From: Burkholderia paludis
GTDB lineage: Bacteria; Pseudomonadota; Gammaproteobacteria; Burkholderiales; Burkholderiaceae
NCBI RefSeq assembly: GCF_000732615.1
Contig: NZ_JPGL01000045.1
Span: 17,177 to 81,176, forward strand
DNA length: 64,000 nucleotides
Reading direction: 5' to 3'
Shown here: positions 35,216 through 44,375 of the stretch, piece after piece
Position numbering within the stretch: position 1 is the stretch's first letter
How the letters are laid out: every line of letters starts with the position of its first letter
Made by a program: the position numbers and the translations under genes
The notes under the pieces: model-generated
The model's database searches: none
The model's input: only the letters and a program-made list of their open reading frames with translations
What the model was told of the DNA's origin: nothing

Positions 35216-37593
35216 TGCCAGAACTTCCACCAGCGCTTGTTCGGCGCGGCCGCCGCGCCCGCCCCCGCCGGCGCGCCGGCCTCGCGGATCCGCTGCTTGA
35301 TCATGTCCACGTTCAGGTCGGTCGGTTCGGCCGATTGCCGGTTGAGGACCAGCACGCGCTCGTAGAAATACTTCACGTCCGGCTGGCGGCCCAGTCCGTA
35401 CGCCGCGTCGGCCGCCGCGGTCAGCACGCCGAGGTCGTTCGATGCGTCGGCCTGCGCCCGCGCGGCGTCGTACAGCGCCGCCGCCTGGTCCGCGTGAGAC
35501 TCCGACATGTAGGTGACGAACACGAATCGCGCCACGAGCGCATCGTCGGGCAAACGGTCGTCGAGCTGATCGTGTTCGCGCTGCCAGCCGACCAGGCGCT
35601 CGAGCCAGATCGGCAATTCGTTGCTGCGCTCGACGCGGTACAGCGCCCGCACCACGTCGCACACGTACCAGTTCGGATCGTGCCGGCTGTAACCGTATTC
35701 GGCAGCGTAATGCCACAGCTGCTCGGCGGCCTCGAGCATCTCGTCATCCTTGCCCTGGCGCGAGAGCGCGTAGCGGACCCCGTCGTAATGCTCGGCAAAC
35801 GAGCTCGCCGCGATCCCGTTGCGATGCAGTACCAGCGCCTCGTCGAAACGCTCCTGGCCGCGATAGAGAATCGCGAGGTTGTTGCAGAGCATCGAATACA
35901 GGTGCGCACAGGCATCGTACGGATGCCCGTTGCCGGTCTCGAAGAAATGCTCCATGCTCGCGCGGCCCTGCTCGTAGACGGCGATCCGCATGCGCTCGAG
36001 ATCCGCGCGCACCGGGGCCTGCTCCGCCGCCGGCAGTGCGTCGATCGCCTCCTCGGCCGCGTCGTCGATCGCACCGGCGAACCCGTAGCTCCACAATCCG
36101 CTGGGCAGCGACGGCGGCGGCAGTTTCATCGCGGCGGCGACGCCCAGCGCGCGGATGCACGCTTCGGTCAGCGCGAACGTGGTGCGGTTGTCGACCATCT
36201 CGCCTTCCTGCGCGGCCGCGAGCAGGCGCGCGGCCTGGGTCGTCGCGTCGATACGGCCGGTTTCGCCGTCGTAGACCGCGGCGAGCCGCGCGATCCACGG
36301 ATGGTCCGGCACGCGCCGCCGCGCGACCTCGCACGCGGCATCGGCCACCGCGTAGCGCGCGTCGTCGCCTTCGAGCGAGCCGAGCGCGGCGAAGATCTCG
36401 CCGTGCGCCGGCGAGCGCGCGGCCAGCGCATCGGGTTGCTCCGCGCCGAGTTCGACGAGCCGCTCGAAGGTCGGCTCGAAGCCGGCCGCGCGCATCGCGC
36501 ACAGCGGCCACCAGACCGACGTATCGGACGGCTCGGCCAGGCGTGCGTGGATGATGTGCCCGACCCGGTCGAGCATGCTGCTTTCGACCTGGTACACGTG
36601 GAAGAACGCGCGCCGCCCGGCGTCGTCGAAACGGCCGGCCTCGAGCAGCCACGGCAGTTCGTATTCGATGAAGTCGTCGCTGCCGTCCGACTCGAGGCTG
36701 TGACGCGCCATCTCGCAGCGGGCAAGCGCGCCGTCGAGATCGCCCTGCGCGTGCGCCGCCCGCGCGTCGAGCCGCGCCAGCCGCACCTCGGTCTCGCGCC
36801 GCGGCGGCGGCGTCCAGCCGGCGACAAGCGCCTCGACGGCCCGGCGTATCGTCGCGCACTGCAGCGGCGCGAGCTCGATCATCGCGTTGCCGACCCGCAG
36901 CCAGTCGTCGACGTCGATGTCCTGGTCCGCCCCGGCCGATGCGACGGCCGCCACCGCGGCCTCGGCCGCCGCGCGCGCCTCGTCGTTCCGGCCGAGACGC
37001 CGCAGCGCCCACGCCCGCAGGCATTGCCGGTTCGCCTCGTCCGATGCGCGGAACGCGGCGCGCTCGGCGATCGCGCCGCACAGCACGTGCCGCAGTTCGA
37101 CCGCGTCGAGCGCGTGCTCGGCATGATCGTATTCCAGCGTATCGAGAATGCGTGCGCGCACGTAGCGCCCGGCATCGAGCGTCGGCGACGCGAGCACGAT
37201 GTCGCGCATCTGGCCGATCTCGTGCGACACGGCGTCGTTCTCGCCCAGGTGCCGGGCGATCTGCAGCCGGTACAGCGCGAGTTGCATGCGGATATCGGGC
37301 TGCACGTCGGGCTGCGCGGCGTCGTGTACGCCCGTGCCGTCGTCGTCGATCACGGCGCGCGCGGCAGCCGGATCGCCGGCGTGCATCCAGAGCGCATGCA
37401 GGCGCGCGATCGCGTCGAGCGAATCGGCGCGCAACGGCTGGGCGCGCAAGCGGGCCGCAAGGTCGCTCGCGCGGCTCGAGTCGCTTTCCTCGAGATCGGC
37501 TTCGAGCCGGTCCATCAGGGTGTCGAGGGGCTGGCCCGTCAAGGGCATCGTGGTTGTATCGATATTGGTATTGGTATTGGCGCTGGGAGTCAT
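35212..37593 (-). CDS. Large alpha-helical repeat (TPR-like) protein, 793 aa
   Basis: No signal peptide; after 'TNTNIDTTTMPL' the chain is Ala/Glu/Asp/Arg rich and highly helical, with TPR-like units such as 'CLRAWALRRLGRNDEARAAAEAAVAAV', 'LARCEMARHSLE', 'LAILYRGQERFDEALVLHRNGI' and 'QAAALYDAARAQADASND', so it is probably a scaffold of repeated helical hairpins. Start MTPSANT has GGAG about 8 bp upstream; an extra 21-codon upstream extension is unlikely. It is the first gene of a likely four-gene operon with the PcfJ-like, DUF1266 and secreted proteins. Function unknown; a role in assembling the others is an inference from position only. Confidence 0.72.
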   Translation of the reverse strand: MTPSANTNTNIDTTTMPLTGQPLDTLMDRLEADLEESDSSRASDLAARLRAQPLRADSLDAIARLHALWMHAGDPAAARAVIDDDGTGVHDAAQPDVQPDIRMQLALYRLQIARHLGENDAVSHEIGQMRDIVLASPTLDAGRYVRARILDTLEYDHAEHALDAVELRHVLCGAIAERAAFRASDEANRQCLRAWALRRLGRNDEARAAAEAAVAAVASAGADQDIDVDDWLRVGNAMIELAPLQCATIRRAVEALVAGWTPPPRRETEVRLARLDARAAHAQGDLDGALARCEMARHSLESDGSDDFIEYELPWLLEAGRFDDAGRRAFFHVYQVESSMLDRVGHIIHARLAEPSDTSVWWPLCAMRAAGFEPTFERLVELGAEQPDALAARSPAHGEIFAALGSLEGDDARYAVADAACEVARRRVPDHPWIARLAAVYDGETGRIDATTQAARLLAAAQEGEMVDNRTTFALTEACIRALGVAAAMKLPPPSLPSGLWSYGFAGAIDDAAEEAIDALPAAEQAPVRADLERMRIAVYEQGRASMEHFFETGNGHPYDACAHLYSMLCNNLAILYRGQERFDEALVLHRNGIAASSFAEHYDGVRYALSRQGKDDEMLEAAEQLWHYAAEYGYSRHDPNWYVCDVVRALYRVERSNELPIWLERLVGWQREHDQLDDRLPDDALVARFVFVTYMSESHADQAAALYDAARAQADASNDLGVLTAAADAAYGLGRQPDVKYFYERVLVLNRQSAEPTDLNVDMIKQRIREAGAPAGAGAAAAPNKRWWKFWQ

Positions 37594-37749
37594 CGACTTC
37601 TCCGTCTCGGAATCGCGATAGCTTATCAGGAGACGGACGGGTCGCGGCCTCGTCATTCGCGCCGGCCGGCGTTACGATCTCGTTCTTCACTCCCGGACCC
37701 GCTCGATACGCACGGCGCATCGACCGGTCCTGCCCGACGCGGAACACGC

Positions 37750-38541
37750 ATGAACCTGACCTTGCAGGATGTCGCATGGCACCGGTCGGTCGGGCGGCTC
37801 ATCGAGTCGCTCGACCGGCCGGGCTTCTGGCTCGCCCTGATCCGGCTGATCGAGGAATACGTCGCGGTCGACAGCTGGGTCGCGCTGACGTTCGGCGACG
37901 GCCGCCCGCTGGTGCTCGCCGAATGCCCGTACGAAGGCGGCGGCCCCGATCCGCTGTTCCGCGACTACGTGCAGGGCCTGTACCAGCTCGACCCGTTCTA
38001 CATCGCGAACCGCGACGCGCCGAGGAGCGGCCTGTTCCGGCTGTCCGACGTCGCGCCCGAATGCTTTCGCGACACCGAGTACTACACGCTCTATTTCACG
38101 CACAACGTCGTCGAGGACGAGGTGCAGTTCAACGTCGTGCTCGACGACGCGCGCACGCTGTGCCTGTCGCTCGGCAGCAAGCGGCGCTTCAGCCCCGAAC
38201 AGGTTGCGCTGCTCGACCTGATCCGGCCGTGGGTGGCCGGGCTGATGCGGCAGCGGCTGGCATTCGAGCCGGCGTGCGCCGAGCACGGGCCGTCGCGCCG
38301 GCCCGGCGCGCACGACGGCTTCGAGCAGGCGATGGCGCGGCTCGGCACGCCGCTCACCGCCCGCGAACTCGACGTGATCCGGCTGATCCTGAGCGGCCGG
38401 TCGAACAAGGAAGTCGCGAACAAGCTGGCGATTTCAGCGGAAACGGTCAAGGTGCACCGGCGCAACATCTACGGGAAGCTCGCGATCAATTCGCAGTCCG
38501 AGCTGTTTTCGCTGTTCCTCAACGCGCAGGCCGGCGGATGA
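37750..38541 (+). CDS. LuxR-family transcriptional regulator (HTH)
   Basis: 263 residues. The C-terminal LuxR-type HTH is clear: 'TPLTARELDVIRLILSGRSNKEVANKLAISAETVKVHRRNIYGKL' (residues ~200-250, shown as one pattern in parts: TARELDVI, then SNKEVANKL, then ETVKVHRRNIY). The N-terminal ~190 residues are not an acyl-homoserine-lactone domain that I can recognise; 'PFYIANRDAPRSGLFRLSDVAPE' and 'NVVLDDARTLCLSLGS' suggest a sensor of other kind. ATG at 37750 is preferred because it starts the reading 'MNLTLQDVAWHR'. Divergent from the 793-aa gene across 156 bp, so it is a candidate regulator of that operon. Confidence 0.86.
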   Translation: MNLTLQDVAWHRSVGRLIESLDRPGFWLALIRLIEEYVAVDSWVALTFGDGRPLVLAECPYEGGGPDPLFRDYVQGLYQLDPFYIANRDAPRSGLFRLSDVAPECFRDTEYYTLYFTHNVVEDEVQFNVVLDDARTLCLSLGSKRRFSPEQVALLDLIRPWVAGLMRQRLAFEPACAEHGPSRRPGAHDGFEQAMARLGTPLTARELDVIRLILSGRSNKEVANKLAISAETVKVHRRNIYGKLAINSQSELFSLFLNAQAGG

Positions 38542-38586
38542 CGCACGGCCCGTCCGGGCCGCGCCGCCTCCGCCCCGCGCGGCGCA

Positions 38587-40413
38587 TCACGCCGGCGTCG
38601 TGCCGGCCGCCGGACGCGCGAGCTTGAATTCGCCGACCGTCTGCGCGAGCCGCGCCGCCTGCTCGCGCAGCAGCGCCGCGGCCGCGGCGGACTCCTCGAC
38701 GAGCGCCGCGTTCTGCTGCGTCGCGTGATCGAGTTGCGACACCGCCTGGTTCACCTGCGCGAGCCCGGTGCTCTGCTCGTTCGCGGCAACCGTCATTTCC
38801 GCGATCACGCTCGAAATGCCGCGCACGCCCTCGACGATCTCGTCCATCGTCGCGCCGGCCGTCTGCACGAGCCCCGACCCGCCCTCGATCTTGTCGACCG
38901 ACGCCTCGATCAGCTGCTTGATTTCCTTCGCGGCCTGCGCGCTGCGCTGCGCGAGCGTGCGCACCTCGCCCGCGACGACCGCGAAGCCCCGCCCGTGCTC
39001 GTTCGCGCGCGCCGCCTCCACGGCCGCGTTCAACGCGAGGATATTGGTCTGGAACGCGATGCCGTCGATCACGCCGATGATGTTCGAGATTTCGGTCGAG
39101 GCCGCCGTGATCTCGCTCATCGTCGCGACCACCCGGCTCACCACCTCGCCGCCGCGCATCGCCACGCCCGACGCCGATTCCGCGAGCCGGTTCACCTGCG
39201 TCGCCGCATCGGCCGAGTTGCGTGCGGTGCCGGCGATCTCCTCGAGCGCCGCCGCCGTCTCCTGCAGGCTCGACGCCGCATGCTCGGTGCGGCTCGACAG
39301 ATCCTGGTTGCCCTGCGCGATCTCCGCGCTCGCGACGCTCACGGATTCGCTGAAGCCGCGGATCTCCAGCAGGATCGCGCCGATCTTCTCCGCAAACACG
39401 TTGAACGCGCGCGCGATCTGCGCGGCTTCGTCGTCGCCGTCCGCCTGCAGCCGCTTCGTCAGGTCGCCGCTGCCGCTCGCGACGTCGGTCAGCGCGTCGC
39501 GCACCAGCAGCACGCGCCGGAACGCCGCGTTCGTCAGCGCGCCGACGAGCGCGGCCGCGATGCAGGCCACGATCACGATGGCCACGAGCGTCGTCGTCGC
39601 CACGGCCCGCATGCCGGCCGTCACGTCCGCCTGGTCGAGCGCCATCACGAGCGACCAGTCGGTACCGGCGATCGTGCGGGCGCGCAGCAGCTTGGTCACG
39701 CCGTCCACCTCGACCGCCACCGGCTCGGTCACGGTCTGCAGCCCGGCGAGACGCTCGGGCGTCAGCGCCGGCGACAGCTCCGTGGCCGGTTTCATGATCA
39801 GGTCCGTCTTCGCGCCGGCGATGAGGCGCCCGCTGCGGTCGACCAGGAACGCGAAACTCGCGGGCGTCGGATGCATCGACGCGACGATCGCGCTGGCGCG
39901 CTCCAGGTAGAGGCTCGCCGCCAGCACGCCCTTCAGCGCGCCGCCCCGGACGACCGGCGCCGCGAACGCGAACGCCGGCTTGCCGGTCGTCGCATCGCGG
40001 TACAGCGCGGTGACGACCAGCCGGCCGGCGTCGACGGCCTGCCGGTACCACGGCCGCGCGGTCGGATCGTATCCGGGCGCAAGCGGGACGTTCGAGAACG
40101 CGGTGCGGTCCGGCAGGCCGAGCGTCAGCACCTGGAAGCCGCCCGACTTGCCGAGCAGCGTCAGCGCCGGCACCGGATCGCCTTCGCCGACCGCCAGCGT
40201 GTCCGCGAGCGCCTGGGTCTGCTGCGCCCGGCTCGCGATCCACTCGTCGAGCGCCAGCGCATGGCCGGCCAGAACCGACTGCAGGTTCCGGTCGATGGTT
40301 TCGTCGTTGTGGCGCTTGACGACCTCGTAGACGAGGCCTCCCGTGACGGCGAGCGCCGTGACGACGATGGCGACGCAAGTTGCCAGGATTCGGGTGCGAA
40401 TGGATGACAGCAT
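38587..40413 (-). CDS. Methyl-accepting chemotaxis protein
   Basis: 608 residues: membrane helix 1 (residues ~9-30), a periplasmic dCache-like ligand domain (35-270, with 'YDPTARPWYRQAV' and 'AFLVDRSGRLIAGAKTD'), helix 2 (~275-297), a HAMP domain ('DVASGSGDLTKRLQADGDDEAAQIARAFN' in parts), and the signalling domain with the conserved hairpin 'GIAFQTNILALNAAVEAARA' and 'GFAVVAGEVRTLAQRSA'. It lacks an obvious C-terminal CheR pentapeptide. It would pass chemoattractant information to CheA/CheW. Not linked to its neighbours by function. Confidence 0.95.
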   Translation of the reverse strand: MLSSIRTRILATCVAIVVTALAVTGGLVYEVVKRHNDETIDRNLQSVLAGHALALDEWIASRAQQTQALADTLAVGEGDPVPALTLLGKSGGFQVLTLGLPDRTAFSNVPLAPGYDPTARPWYRQAVDAGRLVVTALYRDATTGKPAFAFAAPVVRGGALKGVLAASLYLERASAIVASMHPTPASFAFLVDRSGRLIAGAKTDLIMKPATELSPALTPERLAGLQTVTEPVAVEVDGVTKLLRARTIAGTDWSLVMALDQADVTAGMRAVATTTLVAIVIVACIAAALVGALTNAAFRRVLLVRDALTDVASGSGDLTKRLQADGDDEAAQIARAFNVFAEKIGAILLEIRGFSESVSVASAEIAQGNQDLSSRTEHAASSLQETAAALEEIAGTARNSADAATQVNRLAESASGVAMRGGEVVSRVVATMSEITAASTEISNIIGVIDGIAFQTNILALNAAVEAARANEHGRGFAVVAGEVRTLAQRSAQAAKEIKQLIEASVDKIEGGSGLVQTAGATMDEIVEGVRGISSVIAEMTVAANEQSTGLAQVNQAVSQLDHATQQNAALVEESAAAAALLREQAARLAQTVGEFKLARPAAGTTPA

Positions 40414-40679
40414 GGTGACGGCGATCTCCGGTTGCGCGTTGTTATCGAACAGTCAAATGAGTACGCAAACGGATTTAACGACCTGCCGCCCCGCGACTTG
40501 AGGTTTGACAGGTCAGACCACTCAAAAAAAGTGGATGCTCCCGGCCACGGCCCCGGGAATCAATACCCCCGACGGGTTAACACGCCGGCAGGATGGGAAA
40601 CCGGCGGGATCGGCGCATACTGGGCCCTCCTTGCCCACCCCTTCCGGCGCCCCGGCGACCGGCCCCAGCGACATCGCCC
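40414..40679. promoter_or_regulatory. Intergenic region with imperfect inverted repeat upstream of nitrilase-family gene
   Basis: 266 bp. A nested symmetric segment at 40498-40525 combines outer arms TTGAG/CTCAA and an inner TGAC-AG-GTCA; the two centres differ by 1 bp. It is followed by an A-run (40524-40530). On the plus strand this is an AAAAAAA, not a T tract, so I do not read it as a terminator. It could be an operator for a GntR- or TetR-like regulator; no regulator is adjacent. Confidence 0.35.
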
Positions 40680-41501
40680 ATGAAACTGAAGCTCGACATC
40701 GTCCAGCTCGCCGGCCGCGACGGCGACACGCACTACAACCTGCAGCGCACGCTCGAGGCGATCGCGACCTGCGCGCCCGGCACCGACATCGTGATGTTTC
40801 CTGAAGCGCAACTCACCGGCTTCCTCGATCCGTCGAACCTCGCCGAAGTCGCCGAGCCGCTCGACGGCCCGAGCGTCGGCGCGGTCATCGCGGCCGCCCG
40901 TGCACGCGACGTCGCGGTCGTGGTCGGGCTGATCGAGAACGACGGCGGCCGCTTCTACAACACGACCGTGTTCGTCACGCCGGACGGCGTCGCGCTGCGC
41001 TACCGCAAGACGCACCTGTGGGTCAGCGAGCGTGGCGTCGTGCTGCCCGGCGACCGCTACGCGACGCTCGAGTGGCGCGGCGTGCGGATCGGCCTGCTGA
41101 TCTGCTACGACAGCGAATTCCCCGAAACCCGCCGCGCGCTTGCCGCCCTCGGCGCACAGGCGATCCTCGTGACCGACGGCAACATGGAACCGTACCGCTA
41201 CGTCCACCGCACGTCGGCAACGGCGCGCGCGATGGAGAACCAGGTGTTCACGGTCGTGGCCAATCGGGTGGGCGGAAGCGCGCACGATGTCGTGTTCGCC
41301 GGCGGCAGCCTCGCGGCCGATCCGTTCGGCAACCTGATCTTCGAAGCCGGCGCTGCCGAATCGCGCCATGCGGTCGAACTCGATTTCGACCAGCTCGCCG
41401 CGGCGCGCGCCGTCTACGACTATCGCGACGACCAGCGCCTGCACATCGCCGGCGAACGCATCGAGCACGCGGACGGGCGCCGCGAACTGCTGATTCCGTG
41501 A
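40680..41501 (+). CDS. Carbon-nitrogen hydrolase (nitrilase superfamily)
   Basis: 273 residues with the complete catalytic triad: E42 in 'MFPEAQLTGF', K110 in 'YRKTHLW' and C142 in 'LLICYDSEFPETRRALA'. The 'TSATARAMENQVFTVVANRVG' block is typical of the aliphatic amidase/omega-amidase branch. It would hydrolyse a C-N bond of an amide or N-carbamoyl compound; substrate not predictable. Ribosome site is not strong, but ATG at 40680 starts the conserved N-terminus and other ATGs are inside the fold. Confidence 0.9.
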   Translation: MKLKLDIVQLAGRDGDTHYNLQRTLEAIATCAPGTDIVMFPEAQLTGFLDPSNLAEVAEPLDGPSVGAVIAAARARDVAVVVGLIENDGGRFYNTTVFVTPDGVALRYRKTHLWVSERGVVLPGDRYATLEWRGVRIGLLICYDSEFPETRRALAALGAQAILVTDGNMEPYRYVHRTSATARAMENQVFTVVANRVGGSAHDVVFAGGSLAADPFGNLIFEAGAAESRHAVELDFDQLAAARAVYDYRDDQRLHIAGERIEHADGRRELLIP

Positions 41502-41504
41502 CGG

Positions 41505-41803
41505 ACCCCGGCCGGCGCCGGGCGGCAACGCCCGCCGTCACGCCGGTCAAGTCGGGCACGTCGACCGCCGGCAGCGCCGAACCGGCCGGCCTGGCGTTGC
41601 CGTGCGCGCCGGGCGCGAGCGAGCGCATGACGCGGCCGCCGAGCGCATCGCGCACCATGCCATTGAATGCGCCGAGCGCCGGCAATCCAATTCATCACGC
41701 ACGGCATCGCCGCGCACGATGCCCGCGAGCCATTGCTTCGCCGCCTGCACATCCGGATTCCAGATGCGTGCGCAGACGATCGGAATGATGCGGAACGGCG
41801 CAC
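41505..41803 (-). pseudogene. Possible frameshifted gene remnant
   Basis: This 345-bp gap between two convergent genes has strong GC3 codon bias on the minus strand, but the bias switches frame near 41690. From 41803 down: 'APFRIIPIVCARIWNPDVQ', then 'AAKQWLAGIVRGDAVRDEL'. After the shift: 'LPALGAFNGMVRDALGG' and 'RVMRSLAPGAHG'. The two halves read like one protein end broken by a frameshift; I do not know the family. It could also be random high-GC sequence; codon preference is the only argument. Confidence 0.32.
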
Positions 41804-41846
41804 GTGAAGCACACGCCCTGACGGAAAACGGCGGTGCGCCCGGCGC

Positions 41847-42431
41847 TTACTCGGCGGCCGGATCGATCTGCAGCGATTCGCCGATCGCATAGAAACTGCC
41901 GCCCGCGATGTAATGCAGGCTGCGCAGCTCGGGATCGGCCGACTCGAAATGCCAGTGGCCGTCGCGAAACACGCGCGTATCCGACCACGCCGCGACCACC
42001 TCGCCGATGAACAGGTCGTAGGCCTGCTGGTTGTGCGGCTCGGGAATCAGCCGGCACGCGAGCCAGGCCGAGCAGCCGGCGACGAACGGCAGGTCGTGGC
42101 CTTCGATGTCGAACAGCGTGACGCCCGCGTCGCTCAGCTTGGTCGGCCGCTCCGCGAGACTGTGGCTGCCGACCGCGTGCGTCAGCCGGATTTGCGCGGC
42201 CGTCGGCACCTGGATCACGAACATGCCGCTGCGCTCGACGAACTCGCGCGTCTTCGCGGACTTGTCGAGCACGACCGTCAGCTTCGGCGGCATGAAATCC
42301 AGCCCGCACGCCCACGCGGCAGCCATCACGTTGTCGACGCCGTCGTGACGGGCCGATACGAGCACGGTCGGGCCGTGATTGACAAGGCGGTAGGCTTTCT
42401 TCAGCTCCACCGGAGCGATGTGACGGTCCAT
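41847..42431 (-). CDS. Flavin reductase family protein
   Basis: 194 residues of the FMN-binding flavin-reductase-like split barrel: 'RLVNHGPTVLVSARHDGVDNVMAAAWACGLDFMPP' region (in parts: LVNHGPTVLVSA, VMAAAWACGLDFMPPKL), 'FVERSGMFVIQVPTAAQIRL' and 'GCSAWLACRLI'. AAGGA lies 7 bp before the ATG. Such proteins supply reduced flavin to two-component monooxygenases or act alone as FMN oxidoreductases; no monooxygenase partner is adjacent. The VOC gene upstream on the same strand ends 124 bp before it, so co-transcription is possible. Confidence 0.86.
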   Translation of the reverse strand: MDRHIAPVELKKAYRLVNHGPTVLVSARHDGVDNVMAAAWACGLDFMPPKLTVVLDKSAKTREFVERSGMFVIQVPTAAQIRLTHAVGSHSLAERPTKLSDAGVTLFDIEGHDLPFVAGCSAWLACRLIPEPHNQQAYDLFIGEVVAAWSDTRVFRDGHWHFESADPELRSLHYIAGGSFYAIGESLQIDPAAE

Positions 42432-42555
42432 ACGGGTTCCTTGGAGAACGGCGCGCACGGCGGGGTGCCGTGCGGCGCGACGCCGGCCCGCGCGCCTGTG
42501 CGCGGCGCGGCCGAAGCCGGCATTCTCGCACCCAACTTCGATCGGCGCAGCGCGG

Positions 42556-42981
42556 TTACTTCGCGAACAGTTGGCCGATGTCGCGGAACGCCTTGAATTC
42601 GAGCGCATTGCCGCACGGATCGAAGAGGAACATCGTCGCCTGTTCGCCGACCTGCCCCTGGAACCGCACGTACGGCTCGATCACGAACGTCACGCCGAAC
42701 GACCTCAGCCGCTCGGCCAGCGCTTCCCAGCTCGCCCAGTCGAGCACGATCCCGAAATGCGGCACCGGCACGTCGTGGCCGTCGACGGCATTCGTGTGCG
42801 CGCTTTCCTGCGACGCGGTCTTCGGATGCGCATGGATCACGAGCTGGTGCCCGTAGAAGTCGAAGTCGACCCATTGCGCGCTCGAACGCCCCTCCTCCAG
42901 CCCGAACACGCGGCCGTAGAAATCGCGCGCGGCCGGCAGGTCGTAGACCGGGATCGCCAGGTGAAACGGGGAAAGACCCAT
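42556..42981 (-). CDS. VOC-family (glyoxalase/bleomycin-resistance fold) protein
   Basis: 141 residues, one full VOC pair: 'PFHLAIPVYDLPAARDFYGRVFGL' region (in parts: HLAIPVYDL and FYGRVFGLEEG), 'HQLVIHAH', 'PHFGIVLD' and a metal-binding Glu in 'PCGNALEFKAF'. The HxH/E pattern supports a metal-dependent dioxygenase or glyoxalase-like activity. GAGG precedes ATG 42981 by 5 bp; a start 9 codons upstream is less likely. Divergent from the LysR at 43094 across a 112-bp region whose AT-rich 43045-43080 probably carries the promoters. Confidence 0.82.
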   Translation of the reverse strand: MGLSPFHLAIPVYDLPAARDFYGRVFGLEEGRSSAQWVDFDFYGHQLVIHAHPKTASQESAHTNAVDGHDVPVPHFGIVLDWASWEALAERLRSFGVTFVIEPYVRFQGQVGEQATMFLFDPCGNALEFKAFRDIGQLFAK

Positions 42982-43093
42982 GGTTGCCTCGTGATGGAAC
43001 GCTCGCATGACGCGAGGACGGCACCATGGTAGACAACGTCGAGCAAAAATAAAATCAATATATAGTTGGCTGATTCACAAATGGAATCGATGA

Positions 43094-43993
43094 ATGATCC
43101 GCGAACTGAAAACCCTCGTCGCGGTCGCCCGGGAAGGCACGTTCGCGGCGGCCGGCAACCGCATCGGGCTGACGCAGGCGGCCGTGAGCGCGCAGATGCA
43201 GCGTCTCGAAGCCGAACTCGGCTTCGCGCTGTTCGACCGGCAGGGCCGCTCGGCGCGCCTGAACGAGAGGGGCCATCACGTGCTCGACCAGGCGCAGGCG
43301 CTGATCGGCCTGTACGAGAGCCTGAGCTCGACGGCCCCCGGCTCGCCGGCCGCCGTGCGCGTCACGATCGGCGCGATCGCGTCGGTGCAGAACGCCCTGC
43401 TGCCGGCCGCGCTCGCCGATTTCCATCGCCGCCATCCGGCATGCCGCACGCGCGTGATACCGGGGCTGTCGATCGAACTGGTCAACCGGGTCGACGCGGG
43501 CGACATCGACATGGCCGCGATCATCCGGCCGCCGTTCGCGCTGCAAAGCGACCTGCACTGGACGACGCTCGCGCAGGAGCCGTTCCGGCTCATCGTGCCG
43601 CGCGGCGTGACGGGCAAGGACTGGGCCGCGCTGCTGGCAAGCGAGCCGTTCGTCCGCTACGACCGCGCCTCGTTCGGCGGCCGCCAGGTCGATCGCTTCC
43701 TGAAGAAGATGCACATCGCGGTGCGCGACACATGCGAACTCGACGAGCTCGATGCGATCGTCAAGCTGGTCGAGCACGGCGTCGGCGTCGCGATCGTGCC
43801 GCAGACCGCCGCGTATCGCCGCTGGCCGGCGGGTGTGCGCGCGATCGATCTCGGGCGCCACACGTTCCACCGCGACATCGGGCTCGTGCATCGCGCGCCG
43901 CACGCGATGTCCGAGCCGGCGCAGGCGCTCGCGCGGCTGATCGAAGCGGCGGCGCGGCGGCGCGGGTCGCCGCGGGCCGCGAGGCCGGCGTAA
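43094..43993 (+). CDS. LysR-family transcriptional regulator
   Basis: 299 residues. HTH: 'LKTLVAVAREGTFAAAGNRIGLTQAAVSAQMQRLE' (residues ~5-40) is standard. Binding domain motifs include 'VRVTIGAIASVQNALLPAAL' and 'DIDMAAIIRPPFAL'. Divergent from the VOC gene 42556-42981, and so probably its regulator. ATG at 43094 preferred; upstream ATGs at 43081 and 43090 are out of the conserved frame or lie before it. Confidence 0.9.
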   Translation: MIRELKTLVAVAREGTFAAAGNRIGLTQAAVSAQMQRLEAELGFALFDRQGRSARLNERGHHVLDQAQALIGLYESLSSTAPGSPAAVRVTIGAIASVQNALLPAALADFHRRHPACRTRVIPGLSIELVNRVDAGDIDMAAIIRPPFALQSDLHWTTLAQEPFRLIVPRGVTGKDWAALLASEPFVRYDRASFGGRQVDRFLKKMHIAVRDTCELDELDAIVKLVEHGVGVAIVPQTAAYRRWPAGVRAIDLGRHTFHRDIGLVHRAPHAMSEPAQALARLIEAAARRRGSPRAARPA

Positions 43994-44009
43994 GCGTGCG
44001 CGCCGCCGC

Positions 44010-44375
44010 TCAGCGCCGCCCGGCCGCCCAGTCGACGGCCGCGTCGAACAGCGCGATCCCGGCCGGCGACAGGGTCGCGAACGTGTCGTTGTCGAGGAAG
44101 AACATCACGCGGCGGGCCGGCGCGAGCGCTTCGCAGTCCATCGTCGCGCCCTTCTCGTACGCGAAGATCGCGGCCTTCCCGGCTTGGCCGTACACGGTTG
44201 CGATCGTGATCGCGCCGAGCCCCGGCTCGCCCCGGCTCATCGGCGCCTGCCTGCCGCACACGTTCGTCGCGCCGGCCGGCAGCCCGGCCGAGATCCGGTG
44301 CGGCGCATCGACGAGCCACAGGCAGCGCTCCTGGCCCGTTTCGCCGAAGTCGACGTCATGACGCTTGCCCGTCAT
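44010..44375 (-). pseudogene. 5'-truncated fragment or short orphan protein (121 aa)
   Basis: The frame stays open upstream of ATG 44375 to a stop at 44409-44411, and the upstream codons read 'NDLLDDLAMTGKR', which looks like the interior of a protein and not a 5' leader. The body has 'DAPHRISAGLPAGATNVCG', 'TIATVYGQAGKAAIFAYEKG' and 'RRVMFFLDNDTFATLSPAGI', and ends 'ALFDAAVDWAAGRR', which I associate with C-terminal domains of larger secreted proteins. No signal peptide or start context. So it may be the remnant of a larger gene, 207 bp downstream of the FecR-like gene. Function unknown. Confidence 0.42.

Noticed and set aside
40498..40530. Intrinsic terminator
   Set aside because: The inverted repeat is followed by an A run on the plus strand and not a T run; on the minus strand the T run precedes the stem.
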